NCBI GenBank assembly: GCA_937876225.1
Contig: CALFIC010000157.1
Location: 1 to 18,142, forward strand
Origin: an uncultured Chloroflexota bacterium
GTDB taxonomy: Bacteria; Chloroflexota; Chloroflexia; Chloroflexales; Roseiflexaceae
DNA length: 18,142 bases
Direction of reading: 5' to 3'
Part shown: one piece after another, positions 1 to 8,064 of the stretch
Numbering within the stretch: position 1 is the first letter of the stretch
Layout of the letters: every line of letters begins with the position of its first letter
The notes under the pieces: model-generated
Told to the model about the DNA's origin: nothing
The model's database searches: none
The model's input: only the letters and a program-made list of their open reading frames with translations
Program-made: the position numbers and the translations under genes

Positions 1-70
1 ATTGAAAATGGAGAATTGAAAATGGAGAATTGAAAATGGAGAATTGAAAATGGAGAATTGAAAATGGAGT
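1..70. repeat. Five tandem 14-bp direct repeats (ATTGAAAATGGAGA)
   Basis: The first 70 bases are five head-to-tail copies of ATTGAAAATGGAGA; only the last base of the fifth copy differs (T for A). The array begins at the first base of the window, so it probably continues to the left. There are no spacers, so it is not CRISPR. Copies this perfect suggest recent slippage expansion. No function can be read from the sequence. Confidence 0.95.
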
Positions 71-395
71 GTGACTCCGCGTCCTCCGCGGCTCCGCGTG
101 AGATACACCACATCTGTTGGCAAGCCCAAGGAGATTCCACGCTATGGTTGCACGCAACCGGCATGGAATGACGCTGGGGGAGGGTACGCTCTCTGTGCGA
201 GATAAACAAAGTAGGAAGTGACGTCGGAAGTCAACACGTAAGGGCGATTACTCCACGGCGTATATGCAACGATTTTTACAACAGATACATGTAAACTCGC
301 CGTGGAAAATCGCCCCACACGTCTCTGCGTCCGCTGCGCCCTGTGCGAGATAAATGACAATCCTCGTATGCCTTCCCCGTACCACAAATGACCTG
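71..395. repeat. Gene-free region with decayed GC-rich intergenic phrases
   Basis: I see no credible gene here. Bases 73-100 are a triplicated TCCGCG-type phrase leading into GTGAGATA. An exact 14-bp phrase, CTGTGCGAGATAAA, occurs at 193-206 and again at 341-354; the second copy is preceded by a CTCTGCGTCCGCTGCGCC-like stretch at 322-340. A GTAGGAAGT phrase near 211-219 recurs in the repeat block around 16770-16970. Together these look like worn copies of an interspersed intergenic repeat family, not regulatory DNA for one gene. Confidence 0.6.
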
Positions 396-404
396 TGCTA
401 AAAT
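396..404 (+). promoter_or_regulatory. Possible extended -10 promoter for the 504 gene
   Basis: TGC directly before TAAAAT (399-404) fits an extended -10 (TGN-TATAAT-like) element about 100 bases upstream of the nuclease-like gene. No good -35 box lies at the usual spacing. The call rests on motif shape only. Confidence 0.3.
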
Positions 405-503
405 AGAAAATACCCGTCGCAACGACGATCCCCAAAATCAAATTCTTGCCCGTTCCTGCAAAATCAAGCGAATTTCGCACCGTTATTCCCAGAAAGATCA
501 AAT

Positions 504-1280
504 ATGCGTTACCATCGTGTCCGCATCCACACTGTGGACGACCCGCAATACCGCGCCTATATCGCCAAAATCATGGCCGGCAAAGCCAATCACAAAGCGA
601 CCCGTCCCGCCAGCAACCGCTCACTGTTTGGTGGTGAGGCTGAGCAGATTGTGCGTGATTGGCTAGCTCAATTCCACCCACTGAGTGAACGTCGTTATGT
701 CGAATACGACGAGCGTATGGGCAAACAACTGCAACGCAAATACCGCGAACTCGACGCCGTGTATGAATACGATGCCCAGCATTACCACGTGTTTGAGGTC
801 AAAGCGACCTCACAAGTGCGCAGTATTGGGCGCGGGTTACGCCAACTCAGCGAAACCCACAGTATTTTGCGCACCGTGGTACCTCATGTGGCGCGGACAT
901 TGATTTTGATTGACACGGGGATTATTAGTGACGAAGAAGTGGTGGCGTTGATGCAATCTGATGAAGCGCCATTTCACGCCCCTGCCACCATACGCAGTTT
1001 TTTTGCAGAAAATAATCACATACCGCTCTATGACAGCGCTGATTACCAGCCCGACCGCCAGGTGGCCGTGAGCGTGGTACGCTTCCCACTCGCCGATATT
1101 TGTGCCTTGGCTGAGGCTCAAGGAATCGAACTGCACCTCGATTGGAGCGATGAAGACGAAGAGCCCGAAGAAATCGAGGCACCCCCGCCTGCGACCTATA
1201 CATCGCACGACCAAAGCGACGCCAGCGACGACGATAATCCCTTTGCCGCAGCCTTGCGCCGCGCTATGGATCAATCGTAG
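504..1280 (+). CDS. Candidate PD-(D/E)XK nuclease-fold protein with acidic tail
   Basis: This 258-residue soluble protein has the order of motifs expected of the PD-(D/E)XK (restriction endonuclease-like) fold. A glutamate sits in an N-terminal helix (GGEAE, Glu45), followed by RELDAV with Asp84, then FEVKA with Glu98 and Lys100, then a basic/Gln helix (RSIGRGLRQL, about 107-115). This is the E...D...ExK layout of YraN-like and other small nucleases, so a metal-dependent DNA- or RNA-cutting role is plausible but inferred. Residues about 213-247 are strongly acidic and probably disordered. The start follows a weak AGAAAGA sequence. The gene converges on the acidic-protein gene with a 14-bp gap. 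No partner methylase or repair gene lies nearby to define its job. Alternatives are a dead nuclease-fold binding protein or a family-specific hypothetical. I am fairly sure of the reading frame and moderately sure of the fold. Confidence 0.72.
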   Translation: MRYHRVRIHTVDDPQYRAYIAKIMAGKANHKATRPASNRSLFGGEAEQIVRDWLAQFHPLSERRYVEYDERMGKQLQRKYRELDAVYEYDAQHYHVFEVKATSQVRSIGRGLRQLSETHSILRTVVPHVARTLILIDTGIISDEEVVALMQSDEAPFHAPATIRSFFAENNHIPLYDSADYQPDRQVAVSVVRFPLADICALAEAQGIELHLDWSDEDEEPEEIEAPPPATYTSHDQSDASDDDNPFAAALRRAMDQS

Positions 1281-1294
1281 CGGGTAGTCACCGA

Positions 1295-1555
1295 TTATTC
1301 TTCGTCGTAGGGCGAGTCATCGTCGTACGGCGGGTCGTCATCCGCGTAGGCCGGCTCATCGTCGTTTTGAGCGGCATAATCGTCGTCGTCATCCGCCAAC
1401 AATTCATTTAACTCGGCGGCATAGCGGGCGGCTTCGTCCTCGGCTTCATCGTCGGCGAGTGACTCTGCTTCATGGGCAGCGTCGTCCTCCGCGGCCTGGG
1501 CTATTGCGGCATTGGCCATCAACCGGCGCATCGCCTCGTTGGGATCGGAACTCAT
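1295..1555 (-). CDS. Small highly acidic protein, unknown function
   Basis: I do not recognise this 86-residue protein. Its first half (residues about 5-55) is Ala/Glu/Asp rich and likely helical; the second half is Asp/Tyr/Pro rich and ends in degenerate seven-residue repeats (DDEPAYA, DDDPPYD, DDSPYDE). It has no signal peptide, membrane segment or cysteine. A GAGG ribosome binding site lies 7 bases before the ATG, which supports a real gene. It starts 57 bp after the stop of the GT-C-like membrane protein on the same strand and may be co-transcribed with it. It runs head-on into the nuclease-like gene, which also has an acidic tail. A disordered binding partner or nucleic-acid mimic is possible, but nothing in the sequence decides it. 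Confidence 0.65.
   Translation of the reverse strand: MSSDPNEAMRRLMANAAIAQAAEDDAAHEAESLADDEAEDEAARYAAELNELLADDDDDYAAQNDDEPAYADDDPPYDDDSPYDEE
1302..1364. repeat. Three degenerate 21-bp tandem repeats inside the acidic-protein gene
   Basis: Three in-frame 21-bp units, rich in TCGTCGTA/GTCATC, encode the C-terminal DDxPxY heptads of the acidic protein. The unit length is a multiple of three, so unit gain or loss would change tail length without a frameshift. Confidence 0.6.
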
Positions 1556-1612
1556 GATGACACCTCGATATTTTCAGCGTTACGTCATCATACTATGAGT
1601 CAGCAGTACCAT

Positions 1613-3433
1613 CTAATGACTCAAGCCATCGACGCGGGGATGCACGCCCAGTAAGGTGGCATCGACCCATAGCGCCAGCGAAACCCAGGTCACAAACAAC
1701 ACGATGGTGGCGACAAAGACCCAGCCGGCCCGGCCATAGCGGGTCAAGGGTGCGAGACTATATGCCAGCCCAATAGCAATCAATGGTACTGCCAGATACA
1801 CATAGCGCACTTGGTACCCACTAATCAGCTCAACACTCAACCAAAGCAGCACCGTCACGCCCCATGCCGGTGCTACCCGTGGCAAGCGGCGCCATGCCAC
1901 GAACATCAAGAGCGGCGTAAGCCACCAAACGATAGGAGCAAAGCCAACGGCCAGGCCTTCTTTCAGTTGCAACAGCATATTGGCAAAATGAAACGGGACA
2001 GTACGGGCTGAGGTCGGCGCCGCATTCATGAGGGTCTGTATGTAATTTAGATACAGCGACGTGGCCGATAACGGCAACACAATCACGGGTAGCCAACGCC
2101 ACCACCATGCCGGGCTCCAGCGGTCGGATTCACTGACCCGCACACCGACATACCACACCGCGATAATCAAAATTTCGCCGATATGCGTCCAAACCACTCC
2201 GGTCAATGCGACCCCAGCCAATACCGCTCCCCAGCGGTCACGGCGGAGCGTGGCATAAATCACCAAAAACGCCAGCAAGTGAGCGAGCACTTGCGGCATA
2301 AATGACCACCACAACACCGTGGTGGCGATAGGCATGGCCAGCGTCAAAACTACCGCGAGTGTAGCAGTACGTTCAGACACATGACACTGACGCAAAATGA
2401 GCCAAACCACCAGCCCCAACAGACTCTCGGCACACACCATCACCGTGTGCATGGCCAAATTGAGACCCATCACGTGCGCCAATGCATCACTTATCCAATA
2501 AAACAACGGCAAAACCAGCCCAGGACGGCCGTTAAATTCATACGGATGATCAAGCAATGTCAGTGATTGCGCATGATGAAACTCCACCAGCCGTTTGGCA
2601 TGTATCAAATAATCATGCCCCTCAAATGCCGGATATACGACAAATACCAACCGTATCAATAACCACAACGCAAGCACACATAATATCAGCGGAGGAATCT
2701 GTAGCCGCCGCCATCGCAGGAACGCAATCAGGAGTGGCACAACGGGTAGCACGATGGCCCACGCAGTCAACCATGCTGTAGCGAAACCAGCATTTACCAC
2801 CATCGCAACACCAAACAAGAATGGCGCAAGCAACACTCCACTGCCCCACACCACAGATGTAGGAGCACGGCATAACCAGGCACTCATACTTATCAACAGC
2901 GCCAGCCACACAATCACACCGAACCAAGGAAGTGCGAGGAAGCCTGCTGATACAGCCGTAATCGTCACCGACCGCACCCTGACACCTAGCGGGCGTTCAT
3001 CGGTAGCGGATACAAATGGAGGTGCATGGATTGTGACCGTCAAATCAGCATTCGATTGCCGCATTGGCAGCAACAACGCAATATGTCGTGTTTGTTGGGC
3101 TACTGTAGGTTTAATCTCAACAGTACCACTGTGAATGGTGAGCAACACCGGTCGCCCAGAATCACTCACTACAAGTTGTAGTAGTGAAATGGGATGAGTG
3201 GTGATACGCGGAAATTGAATAGTTGCGTCTGGGTTACTCCAATGATATGGACCAACATTATCTGTTTCGCTGGCATAAAATCCTTGGAGTGGCGCTTGGG
3301 CATTATTTCCCCACGGAAGCACTATTGTCGGGTTCCATGTGAAAAAAAAGCTCACCGCACTCAACACCACAACCGCCACCACAAGGGTGACCATCGTTAT
3401 CGCCGGATAGATGAGCCCACGCAAACGTTGCAT
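1613..3433 (-). CDS. GT-C/GT39-like polytopic membrane protein
   Basis: This 606-residue membrane protein has an N-terminal anchor (about 11-32) and then a roughly 120-residue hydrophilic, beta-rich segment (about 40-160, including YASETDNVGPYHW) that should lie outside the membrane. About ten further hydrophobic helices follow, to the C-terminus. After the segment near 250-268 comes EGHDYLIHAKR (Glu271, Asp274), placed like the acidic motif in the first external loop of GT-C lipid-linked sugar transferases. I infer a transferase that moves a sugar from a polyprenyl carrier to an envelope acceptor; substrate and product cannot be read. AAAGGA precedes the ATG by 6 bases. The gene starts 58 bp after the AttH-like gene with no obvious terminator between, so it may be the fourth gene of that operon. 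An alternative is a membrane protein of related topology without transferase activity. Confidence 0.75.
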   Translation of the reverse strand: MQRLRGLIYPAITMVTLVVAVVVLSAVSFFFTWNPTIVLPWGNNAQAPLQGFYASETDNVGPYHWSNPDATIQFPRITTHPISLLQLVVSDSGRPVLLTIHSGTVEIKPTVAQQTRHIALLLPMRQSNADLTVTIHAPPFVSATDERPLGVRVRSVTITAVSAGFLALPWFGVIVWLALLISMSAWLCRAPTSVVWGSGVLLAPFLFGVAMVVNAGFATAWLTAWAIVLPVVPLLIAFLRWRRLQIPPLILCVLALWLLIRLVFVVYPAFEGHDYLIHAKRLVEFHHAQSLTLLDHPYEFNGRPGLVLPLFYWISDALAHVMGLNLAMHTVMVCAESLLGLVVWLILRQCHVSERTATLAVVLTLAMPIATTVLWWSFMPQVLAHLLAFLVIYATLRRDRWGAVLAGVALTGVVWTHIGEILIIAVWYVGVRVSESDRWSPAWWWRWLPVIVLPLSATSLYLNYIQTLMNAAPTSARTVPFHFANMLLQLKEGLAVGFAPIVWWLTPLLMFVAWRRLPRVAPAWGVTVLLWLSVELISGYQVRYVYLAVPLIAIGLAYSLAPLTRYGRAGWVFVATIVLFVTWVSLALWVDATLLGVHPRVDGLSH

Positions 3434-3491
3434 AGATAGTCCTTTGGTTGTACATCAGCACAGAGGCACATCGCGACCACTCGGCATTCAT

Positions 3492-4655
3492 TTACGGACG
3501 CGTTCCCCCATCGGCATATCCTGTCATTTCCAGGTAGCCATTCCCTTTGATCGCGTGATTGGTGCGTTGACCCGTGACGGCCACTGCCCCTTCCCAATAG
3601 CGCACCGTTACCGGTAATTCTTGGTCGGCGAGAAGCGGCGTCACCGTCACATCCAGCCCCATACGGGCAATGCGGAGTTGCCATGTAGCCGGGTATTTGG
3701 CGCCGGTATGCGGGCTCGTCCATTCTCCCACGGGTTTCAATTCGATATCTGCACTAGTCAACGTCGTCACGCTGCCACTCGCATCACGCCACGAGCCACC
3801 ACTATATGGGTCGATACTGCCGTCGCGGCGGCGCAAGTGATAGAGCATCACATCACTACCATCGTCCAAATGCAGGGCAAACCAATCCCAACCCACTTGG
3901 TCGGCTGCCAAGGCACTCGTACTCCATTCACGGTCCATCCAGCTCGTCCCCGTCACCTGATAGGCCTGACCCGCAATGGTCAACGTGCCGATGGTCGCCA
4001 TGCGTGGTACCGAATAATAATACGACGCATTGCCCACTCCCGCTGATTTTTGGCTCAGGCCAGCGTTGCCTTGCAACACCGGCGGCATACGATTGTCCAA
4101 CTGCAAATCAAGCGCCACCACTCCTTGGGCAGCCCGCAACTGCATGTGGGCCGCATCGGGGGTGGTACTCGCGACGTGCCAATCGTCAAGCCAGACCTTG
4201 AATGGAGCGGCTTGGGCACCTGCGATACCCAGTGCAGCTCGGTCAAAGCGTTCGTAGGCAAAAAACTGCTGACCGGCGACATCGGTGACCGCCAAATGGG
4301 CCATATAGGCCGTCGCCCCACGCCACGCCGACTGCGGCGCTCCACTAGCATCTGGCGTGGGCGGACGGAATGCCGAACGAAAAATCGTAAACTGATATCC
4401 AAACTCGCGACCACTCACATCACGCAGGTTGCCGGTATAGTACCACCATTCCACGGCATAGCCGTCGTGGGGGCCGTGATCGGCAGGGAAGGCAAATTGG
4501 CGCGGTTTGTCGGCCCGCAAAAAGCCCGTCATGTCGGTACGATTGAGGCTTTCAGCAAGTGTCAATTGCGTTTGCAGGGGAGCCGCAGTCTGGGCACCAC
4601 AGGCCACACACAGCCAGACACAGCTCAGCCATATCCAAAAGGATTTCATCGGCAT
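3492..4655 (-). CDS. AttH/CrtC-type lipocalin-like envelope protein
   Basis: The likely product is 387 residues and belongs to the AttH/carotenoid 1,2-hydratase-like (CrtC) family. The family marks are visible: VEWWYYTGNL (EWW at about 69-71), GYQFTIFR soon after, and the second-half motif WMDREW (about 239-244) followed by GWDWFALHLDDGSDVMLY. These make two lipocalin-like beta-barrel halves. I choose the ATG at 4655 because GAGGAA lies just upstream and a hydrophobic export signal follows; a longer frame reaches 4745 but would overlap the permease gene. The signal ends in VWLCVACG, a poor lipobox, so Cys19 may be lipidated, but this is uncertain. The gene lies 7 bp after the FtsX-type permease, the usual neighbour of AttH proteins. 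It probably binds or modifies a lipid-like compound handled by that transporter. Carotenoid hydration is unlikely, because no carotenoid gene is nearby. Confidence 0.85.
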   Translation of the reverse strand: MPMKSFWIWLSCVWLCVACGAQTAAPLQTQLTLAESLNRTDMTGFLRADKPRQFAFPADHGPHDGYAVEWWYYTGNLRDVSGREFGYQFTIFRSAFRPPTPDASGAPQSAWRGATAYMAHLAVTDVAGQQFFAYERFDRAALGIAGAQAAPFKVWLDDWHVASTTPDAAHMQLRAAQGVVALDLQLDNRMPPVLQGNAGLSQKSAGVGNASYYYSVPRMATIGTLTIAGQAYQVTGTSWMDREWSTSALAADQVGWDWFALHLDDGSDVMLYHLRRRDGSIDPYSGGSWRDASGSVTTLTSADIELKPVGEWTSPHTGAKYPATWQLRIARMGLDVTVTPLLADQELPVTVRYWEGAVAVTGQRTNHAIKGNGYLEMTGYADGGTRP

Positions 4656-4662
4656 ATCTTTG

Positions 4663-7206
4663 TTATTCCTCACGTAAAGCCAGCGCCGGTGCAATCCGGG
4701 CAATCCGCCAAGCCGGTACAATCCCCGCCAGCAAGGCCGCCACAATCGCGGTAATCAAGGCATTGAAGTAGATGTGGGGCTCAAAGGCAAATTGCAACGT
4801 CCAGCCAAACGAAATCCGGTTAATCACAAAAATCAGCGCCCACGCCATGGCCGTCCCCACCGGCAAGGCCACCAGGCCAGCGACCAAGCCCATCAGGCCT
4901 GTTTCGCTCAGCACCAATTGCCACAACTGACGCGGGTCGAGCCCGATCGCCCGCAGCATCCCAAATTCACGCACCCGCTCGAGTTGCATGGCAGTCAGGG
5001 CTGCAAAAATCCCCACGAACGCCACAATTGTCGCTAGTAATTGCAACACGTTGGTAATGGCAAAGGTGCGATCGAGGATCGCCACCGACGATTCACGCAA
5101 GGTACGATTAGAGCGCACCAGCAAGGCGGTGGTCGGAAATTGATCACGGATGGTATTTACCATCGCCTCGCTGTCGGCGTCTGCTGGCAGATAGACGCCT
5201 AGTGACGAGAGATGTGGGTCATCAAAAAAATGCTGGTAGCGCTCGATGGGTTGCATAATCACGCCCAGCTCGGTGCCATAATCATAAAACACTCCAGCGA
5301 TTGGCATCGCCACATCACCACGGTCAGTCCGCATGGTAAAGGTATCCCCCACATGCAAGTGGTGACGTAGCGATAACGGCTCCGAGATGATAATGGCATC
5401 GCGATTATACGCCGGCCAAATCTGGGCAGGATCTCCTTCGGCCCACAAAAAGGCCGCATGGTCGGCCTCGGTCACATCCAAGGCAATCTGCAACACCGGC
5501 GTGGTGTCGGTGGGGAGCATGGTACTGCGGTAGCGGCGCACGCGGTCGATGCCAGGTAAGGCGACGATTTTTTCATACACTCCCGCCGGCAAGGGCGTAT
5601 CGAGGCGGTTGGCGGTAATCGCCGGCGCCGACACAAACACGTCGGCCCGAATGGTGGTGGTCAACCAATCGACTACCGTCAGCCGGAAGCTAGCCACCAT
5701 CAGCCCTACCGCAATCGTCACTGCTACCGCAATCATCAAGGCGGCCACGGCCACGGCGGTGCGACTGAGCGAGGTCACCACGTCACGCACGGCCATGCCG
5801 GCAATCAAACCAAACAGTCGCACCGCCAACGGGCGGATGAGTGCCATCACGGCCACGGTGGCGATAGGGGTGACCATAGCCGCCCCGAGGGTCAACGCCA
5901 ATAAGCCCACATAGCTCGCTAAAATATAGGGAATTTGCCACATCACCACCCCGCCAAACAGCATCAGCACCAGCCCCAACCAGCCCAAAATAGGTACCAG
6001 GCGGCGGGTTTGTTCTTCGTAGGAAGAGCGGCGCAATACGGTGCGCGGGGGCGTACGGGCTGCTTCCCAAGTGGGGATGGCCAGCGCCACCAGCGACGCC
6101 AGCAACCCCAGTACCACCCCTTTGAGTAATGGCCAAAAGGTCAAGGTGATGGTGTTGACCGTCACCACAAAATAAATATCGTTGATGGTGCGGGCCACCA
6201 GGCCCAACAACAGCTGCGCCAGGCCGATGCCCAGCCCAATCCCGAGGGCCGTCCCCAACACGGCGATGACGCTGCCCTCGACCAACATCAAGCGTGCGAT
6301 TTCGCCTTGCGACACCCCCAAACAGCGCAGTGTCCCCAGCAATGGCCGGCGTTGCACTACCGCAAAGGTCATGGTGTTGTAAATCAAAAACATCCCTACC
6401 ACCAGCGCCAACAGACTCAAGGCGTTGAGGTTGATTTCAAACGAGGCGGTCATTTCGGTAGTGCTTTGGGCGCGCTGGGAGGGGGTAGTCATGCGCACAC
6501 CAGGAGGGAGGATAGCGGCGAGCTGGGTGCGTACGTTGGTGCCACTTGCATCCGTGGGAATAATCAAGTCGATGCGATCGAGCTGGCCCACTTTGCCCAA
6601 CCAGCGTTGCGCCACACTAATATCGGTAATCAACAAATCATCGAGGGCCCGTTGCGTCGCAACATCGTTGGTCTCGAGCAAGCCCACCAGCACCATGGAT
6701 TGACGAGCCCCCGCAATCGTGACGTACACTGGTTGTCCGAGCGTGGCGCCCAGCGCTGTCGCCGTGCCTCTGCTCATCAGCACCGCATCAGGTTGGGTCA
6801 ATAGTTGGGCCACGCCACCCCCCAGTCCATTGCCGGGGGTCAATTCGGGACGGAAGGGCGCCTCGCTCAACGGGTCAATCCCGAGGATTTGCAGGGTGTG
6901 GGTGGGAGTCGTGACGCTCGTAGCGTACCCTTCGACCACCGGTGCACTTTCGCGCAAGCCGACATCGACCCGAATCCGGCGAAATACGTCTTCGGGGATG
7001 CCATTGGGGCCACCCGTCAGTTGATCAGTGGCGAGGCCAGTGACAGTGGCAGTAGAGAGCAAAAAAGCCCGCCGGGCACTTTCGTTGGCGATGTCGATGG
7101 CAATTACCACCGCTACCCCCATCGCTACCCCCACAATCGCCAACAACGCTTGCCACGGACGGCGCAACGGCCAGCGCAAGGTACTCAACCACAATACGCG
7201 CATCAT
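4663..7206 (-). CDS. ABC transporter permease, two FtsX-type modules
   Basis: This 847-residue permease is built from two MacB/FtsX-type modules. Helix 1 lies near 20-40. A large external domain (about 45-270) precedes three helices, which include the typical cytoplasmic stretch RRPLLGTLRCLGVSQGEIARL. A central pair of helices follows, then a second external domain and three C-terminal helices, with the matching stretch REFGMLRAIGLDPRQLWQLVLSE. It ends in the characteristic PAWRIARIAPALALREE. Two modules in one chain suggest that one polypeptide forms the whole membrane part, so one permease would pair with two ATPase subunits. The ATG at 7206 overlaps the ATPase stop as ATGA; a second ATG at 7203 is equally possible. 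Known relatives act as mechanotransmission or lipid/lipoprotein export systems. The cargo here is unknown, but the AttH-like neighbour points to a lipid-like substrate. Confidence 0.92.
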   Translation of the reverse strand: MMRVLWLSTLRWPLRRPWQALLAIVGVAMGVAVVIAIDIANESARRAFLLSTATVTGLATDQLTGGPNGIPEDVFRRIRVDVGLRESAPVVEGYATSVTTPTHTLQILGIDPLSEAPFRPELTPGNGLGGGVAQLLTQPDAVLMSRGTATALGATLGQPVYVTIAGARQSMVLVGLLETNDVATQRALDDLLITDISVAQRWLGKVGQLDRIDLIIPTDASGTNVRTQLAAILPPGVRMTTPSQRAQSTTEMTASFEINLNALSLLALVVGMFLIYNTMTFAVVQRRPLLGTLRCLGVSQGEIARLMLVEGSVIAVLGTALGIGLGIGLAQLLLGLVARTINDIYFVVTVNTITLTFWPLLKGVVLGLLASLVALAIPTWEAARTPPRTVLRRSSYEEQTRRLVPILGWLGLVLMLFGGVVMWQIPYILASYVGLLALTLGAAMVTPIATVAVMALIRPLAVRLFGLIAGMAVRDVVTSLSRTAVAVAALMIAVAVTIAVGLMVASFRLTVVDWLTTTIRADVFVSAPAITANRLDTPLPAGVYEKIVALPGIDRVRRYRSTMLPTDTTPVLQIALDVTEADHAAFLWAEGDPAQIWPAYNRDAIIISEPLSLRHHLHVGDTFTMRTDRGDVAMPIAGVFYDYGTELGVIMQPIERYQHFFDDPHLSSLGVYLPADADSEAMVNTIRDQFPTTALLVRSNRTLRESSVAILDRTFAITNVLQLLATIVAFVGIFAALTAMQLERVREFGMLRAIGLDPRQLWQLVLSETGLMGLVAGLVALPVGTAMAWALIFVINRISFGWTLQFAFEPHIYFNALITAIVAALLAGIVPAWRIARIAPALALREE

Positions 7207-7898
7207 ATTTGCACACCAGTGGTGTCATCGACGAGATACCCCGCTTGGATGCGGACCACCCGGTCGGCACTGGCCGCTACTTCACGGCTATGGGTCACCA
7301 TCAGCAATGCCCGGCCGGCGGCACCGGTGAGGTGGGTCAGCAACTGCAAAATCTGCTCACCGGTGTCACTATCAAGGTTACCCGTCGGCTCGTCAGCCAG
7401 CACCAACAACGGGTCGTGTACGAGGGCGCGGGCCACCGCTACTCGTTGTTGTTCACCACCCGACAAGCGGTCGGGGGCGGTGGCAGCGCGGTCAGCCAAG
7501 CCCACTTGCTCGAGCATCTGCATGGCACGGGTATGGGCGGTAGTGCCCATAATTCCGTTGAGTTCGAGGGGTAACAACACGTTTTCGAGTACCGTCAAGG
7601 TCGGCACCAAATTAAAAAACTGAAAGACAAAACCGACATGTTTGCGACGAAACTGCGTGCGGGCCGATTCGCTCAGCTGATTGATGTCGCTACCGCCAAT
7701 AATGACATCGCCGGCATTTGCGTAATCAATACCACTGATTATGTTAAGTAACGAACTTTTGCCTGAACCGCTTTTGCCAACCAAGGCGACCCGTTCACCG
7801 GCCTGAATGTGCATATCAACGCCATGGAGCACTTGACGACGGGTGGAGCCTTCGTCATACCATTTTTCGACATTTCGCAAATCGACAATCATACTCAT
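7203..7898 (-). CDS. ABC transporter ATPase, LolD/MacB type
   Basis: A full-length ABC ATPase (231 residues from the preferred start) that powers the adjacent permease. Counting from the longer frame at 7904, Walker A is GKSGSGKSS (43-51), the Q-loop glutamine is about 95 (FVFQFFNLVPTLTVLENV, typical of the LolD/MacB branch), the signature LSGGEQQR begins at 147, Walker B LLVLADEPTGNLDS begins at 166, and the H-loop histidine is about 205. I prefer the ATG at 7898 because AGGA sits 6 bases upstream of it but directly abuts the 7904 ATG. The stop overlaps the permease start, which indicates translational coupling. It is the first gene of the leftward cassette. A TATAAA-like box lies upstream on the minus strand near 7930, without a clear -35. 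Confidence 0.95.
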   Translation of the reverse strand: MSMIVDLRNVEKWYDEGSTRRQVLHGVDMHIQAGERVALVGKSGSGKSSLLNIISGIDYANAGDVIIGGSDINQLSESARTQFRRKHVGFVFQFFNLVPTLTVLENVLLPLELNGIMGTTAHTRAMQMLEQVGLADRAATAPDRLSGGEQQRVAVARALVHDPLLVLADEPTGNLDSDTGEQILQLLTHLTGAAGRALLMVTHSREVAASADRVVRIQAGYLVDDTTGVQI

Positions 7899-7981
7899 AA
7901 CCATTCCTGTCTACTTTTTACCGTTTTTATAGCATACCATGATTGATTGCGAAATGTTTCACGATGATGAGTAAACCATAG

Positions 7982-8033
7982 AACGACGTAAACGGAGAGA
8001 CGCGGTATGCTGCGTCTCTCCGTTTACGTCGTT
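7982..8033. terminator. 22-bp perfect palindrome, likely terminator of the VanW gene
   Basis: Bases 7982-8003 and 8012-8033 are perfect reverse complements around an 8-base loop. The hairpin lies just past the VanW stop, between two minus-strand genes. It lacks a strong T-run, so simple intrinsic termination is not certain. The core GAGACGC...GCGTCTC matches the repeat hairpin at 16707-16728. A smaller palindrome, GAGGCATGCCTC, lies at 8047-8058. Confidence 0.7.
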
Positions 8034-8064
8034 TGCTAATAGGTGCGAGGCATGCCTCACACTA

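Noticed and set aside
1..70. CRISPR array
   Set aside because: The repeats are 14 bp and directly abutting, with no spacers, and no cas gene is present.
142..501. A 119-residue minus-strand frame with a hydrophobic start
   Set aside because: It runs through the repeated GC-rich phrases, has no recognisable domain, and its start lies 2 bases from the opposite-strand nuclease-like gene start with no good ribosome binding site.
4656..4745. N-terminal extension of the AttH-like protein
   Set aside because: It would overlap the permease coding region, and its Arg/Trp-rich sequence is a shadow of that gene. The ATG at 4655 has GAGGAA upstream and starts a signal peptide.
4050..4754. A 234-residue plus-strand frame antisense to the AttH-like gene
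   Set aside because: It has low-complexity composition typical of an antisense shadow, no domain signature and no ribosome binding site, while the opposite strand is clearly coding.
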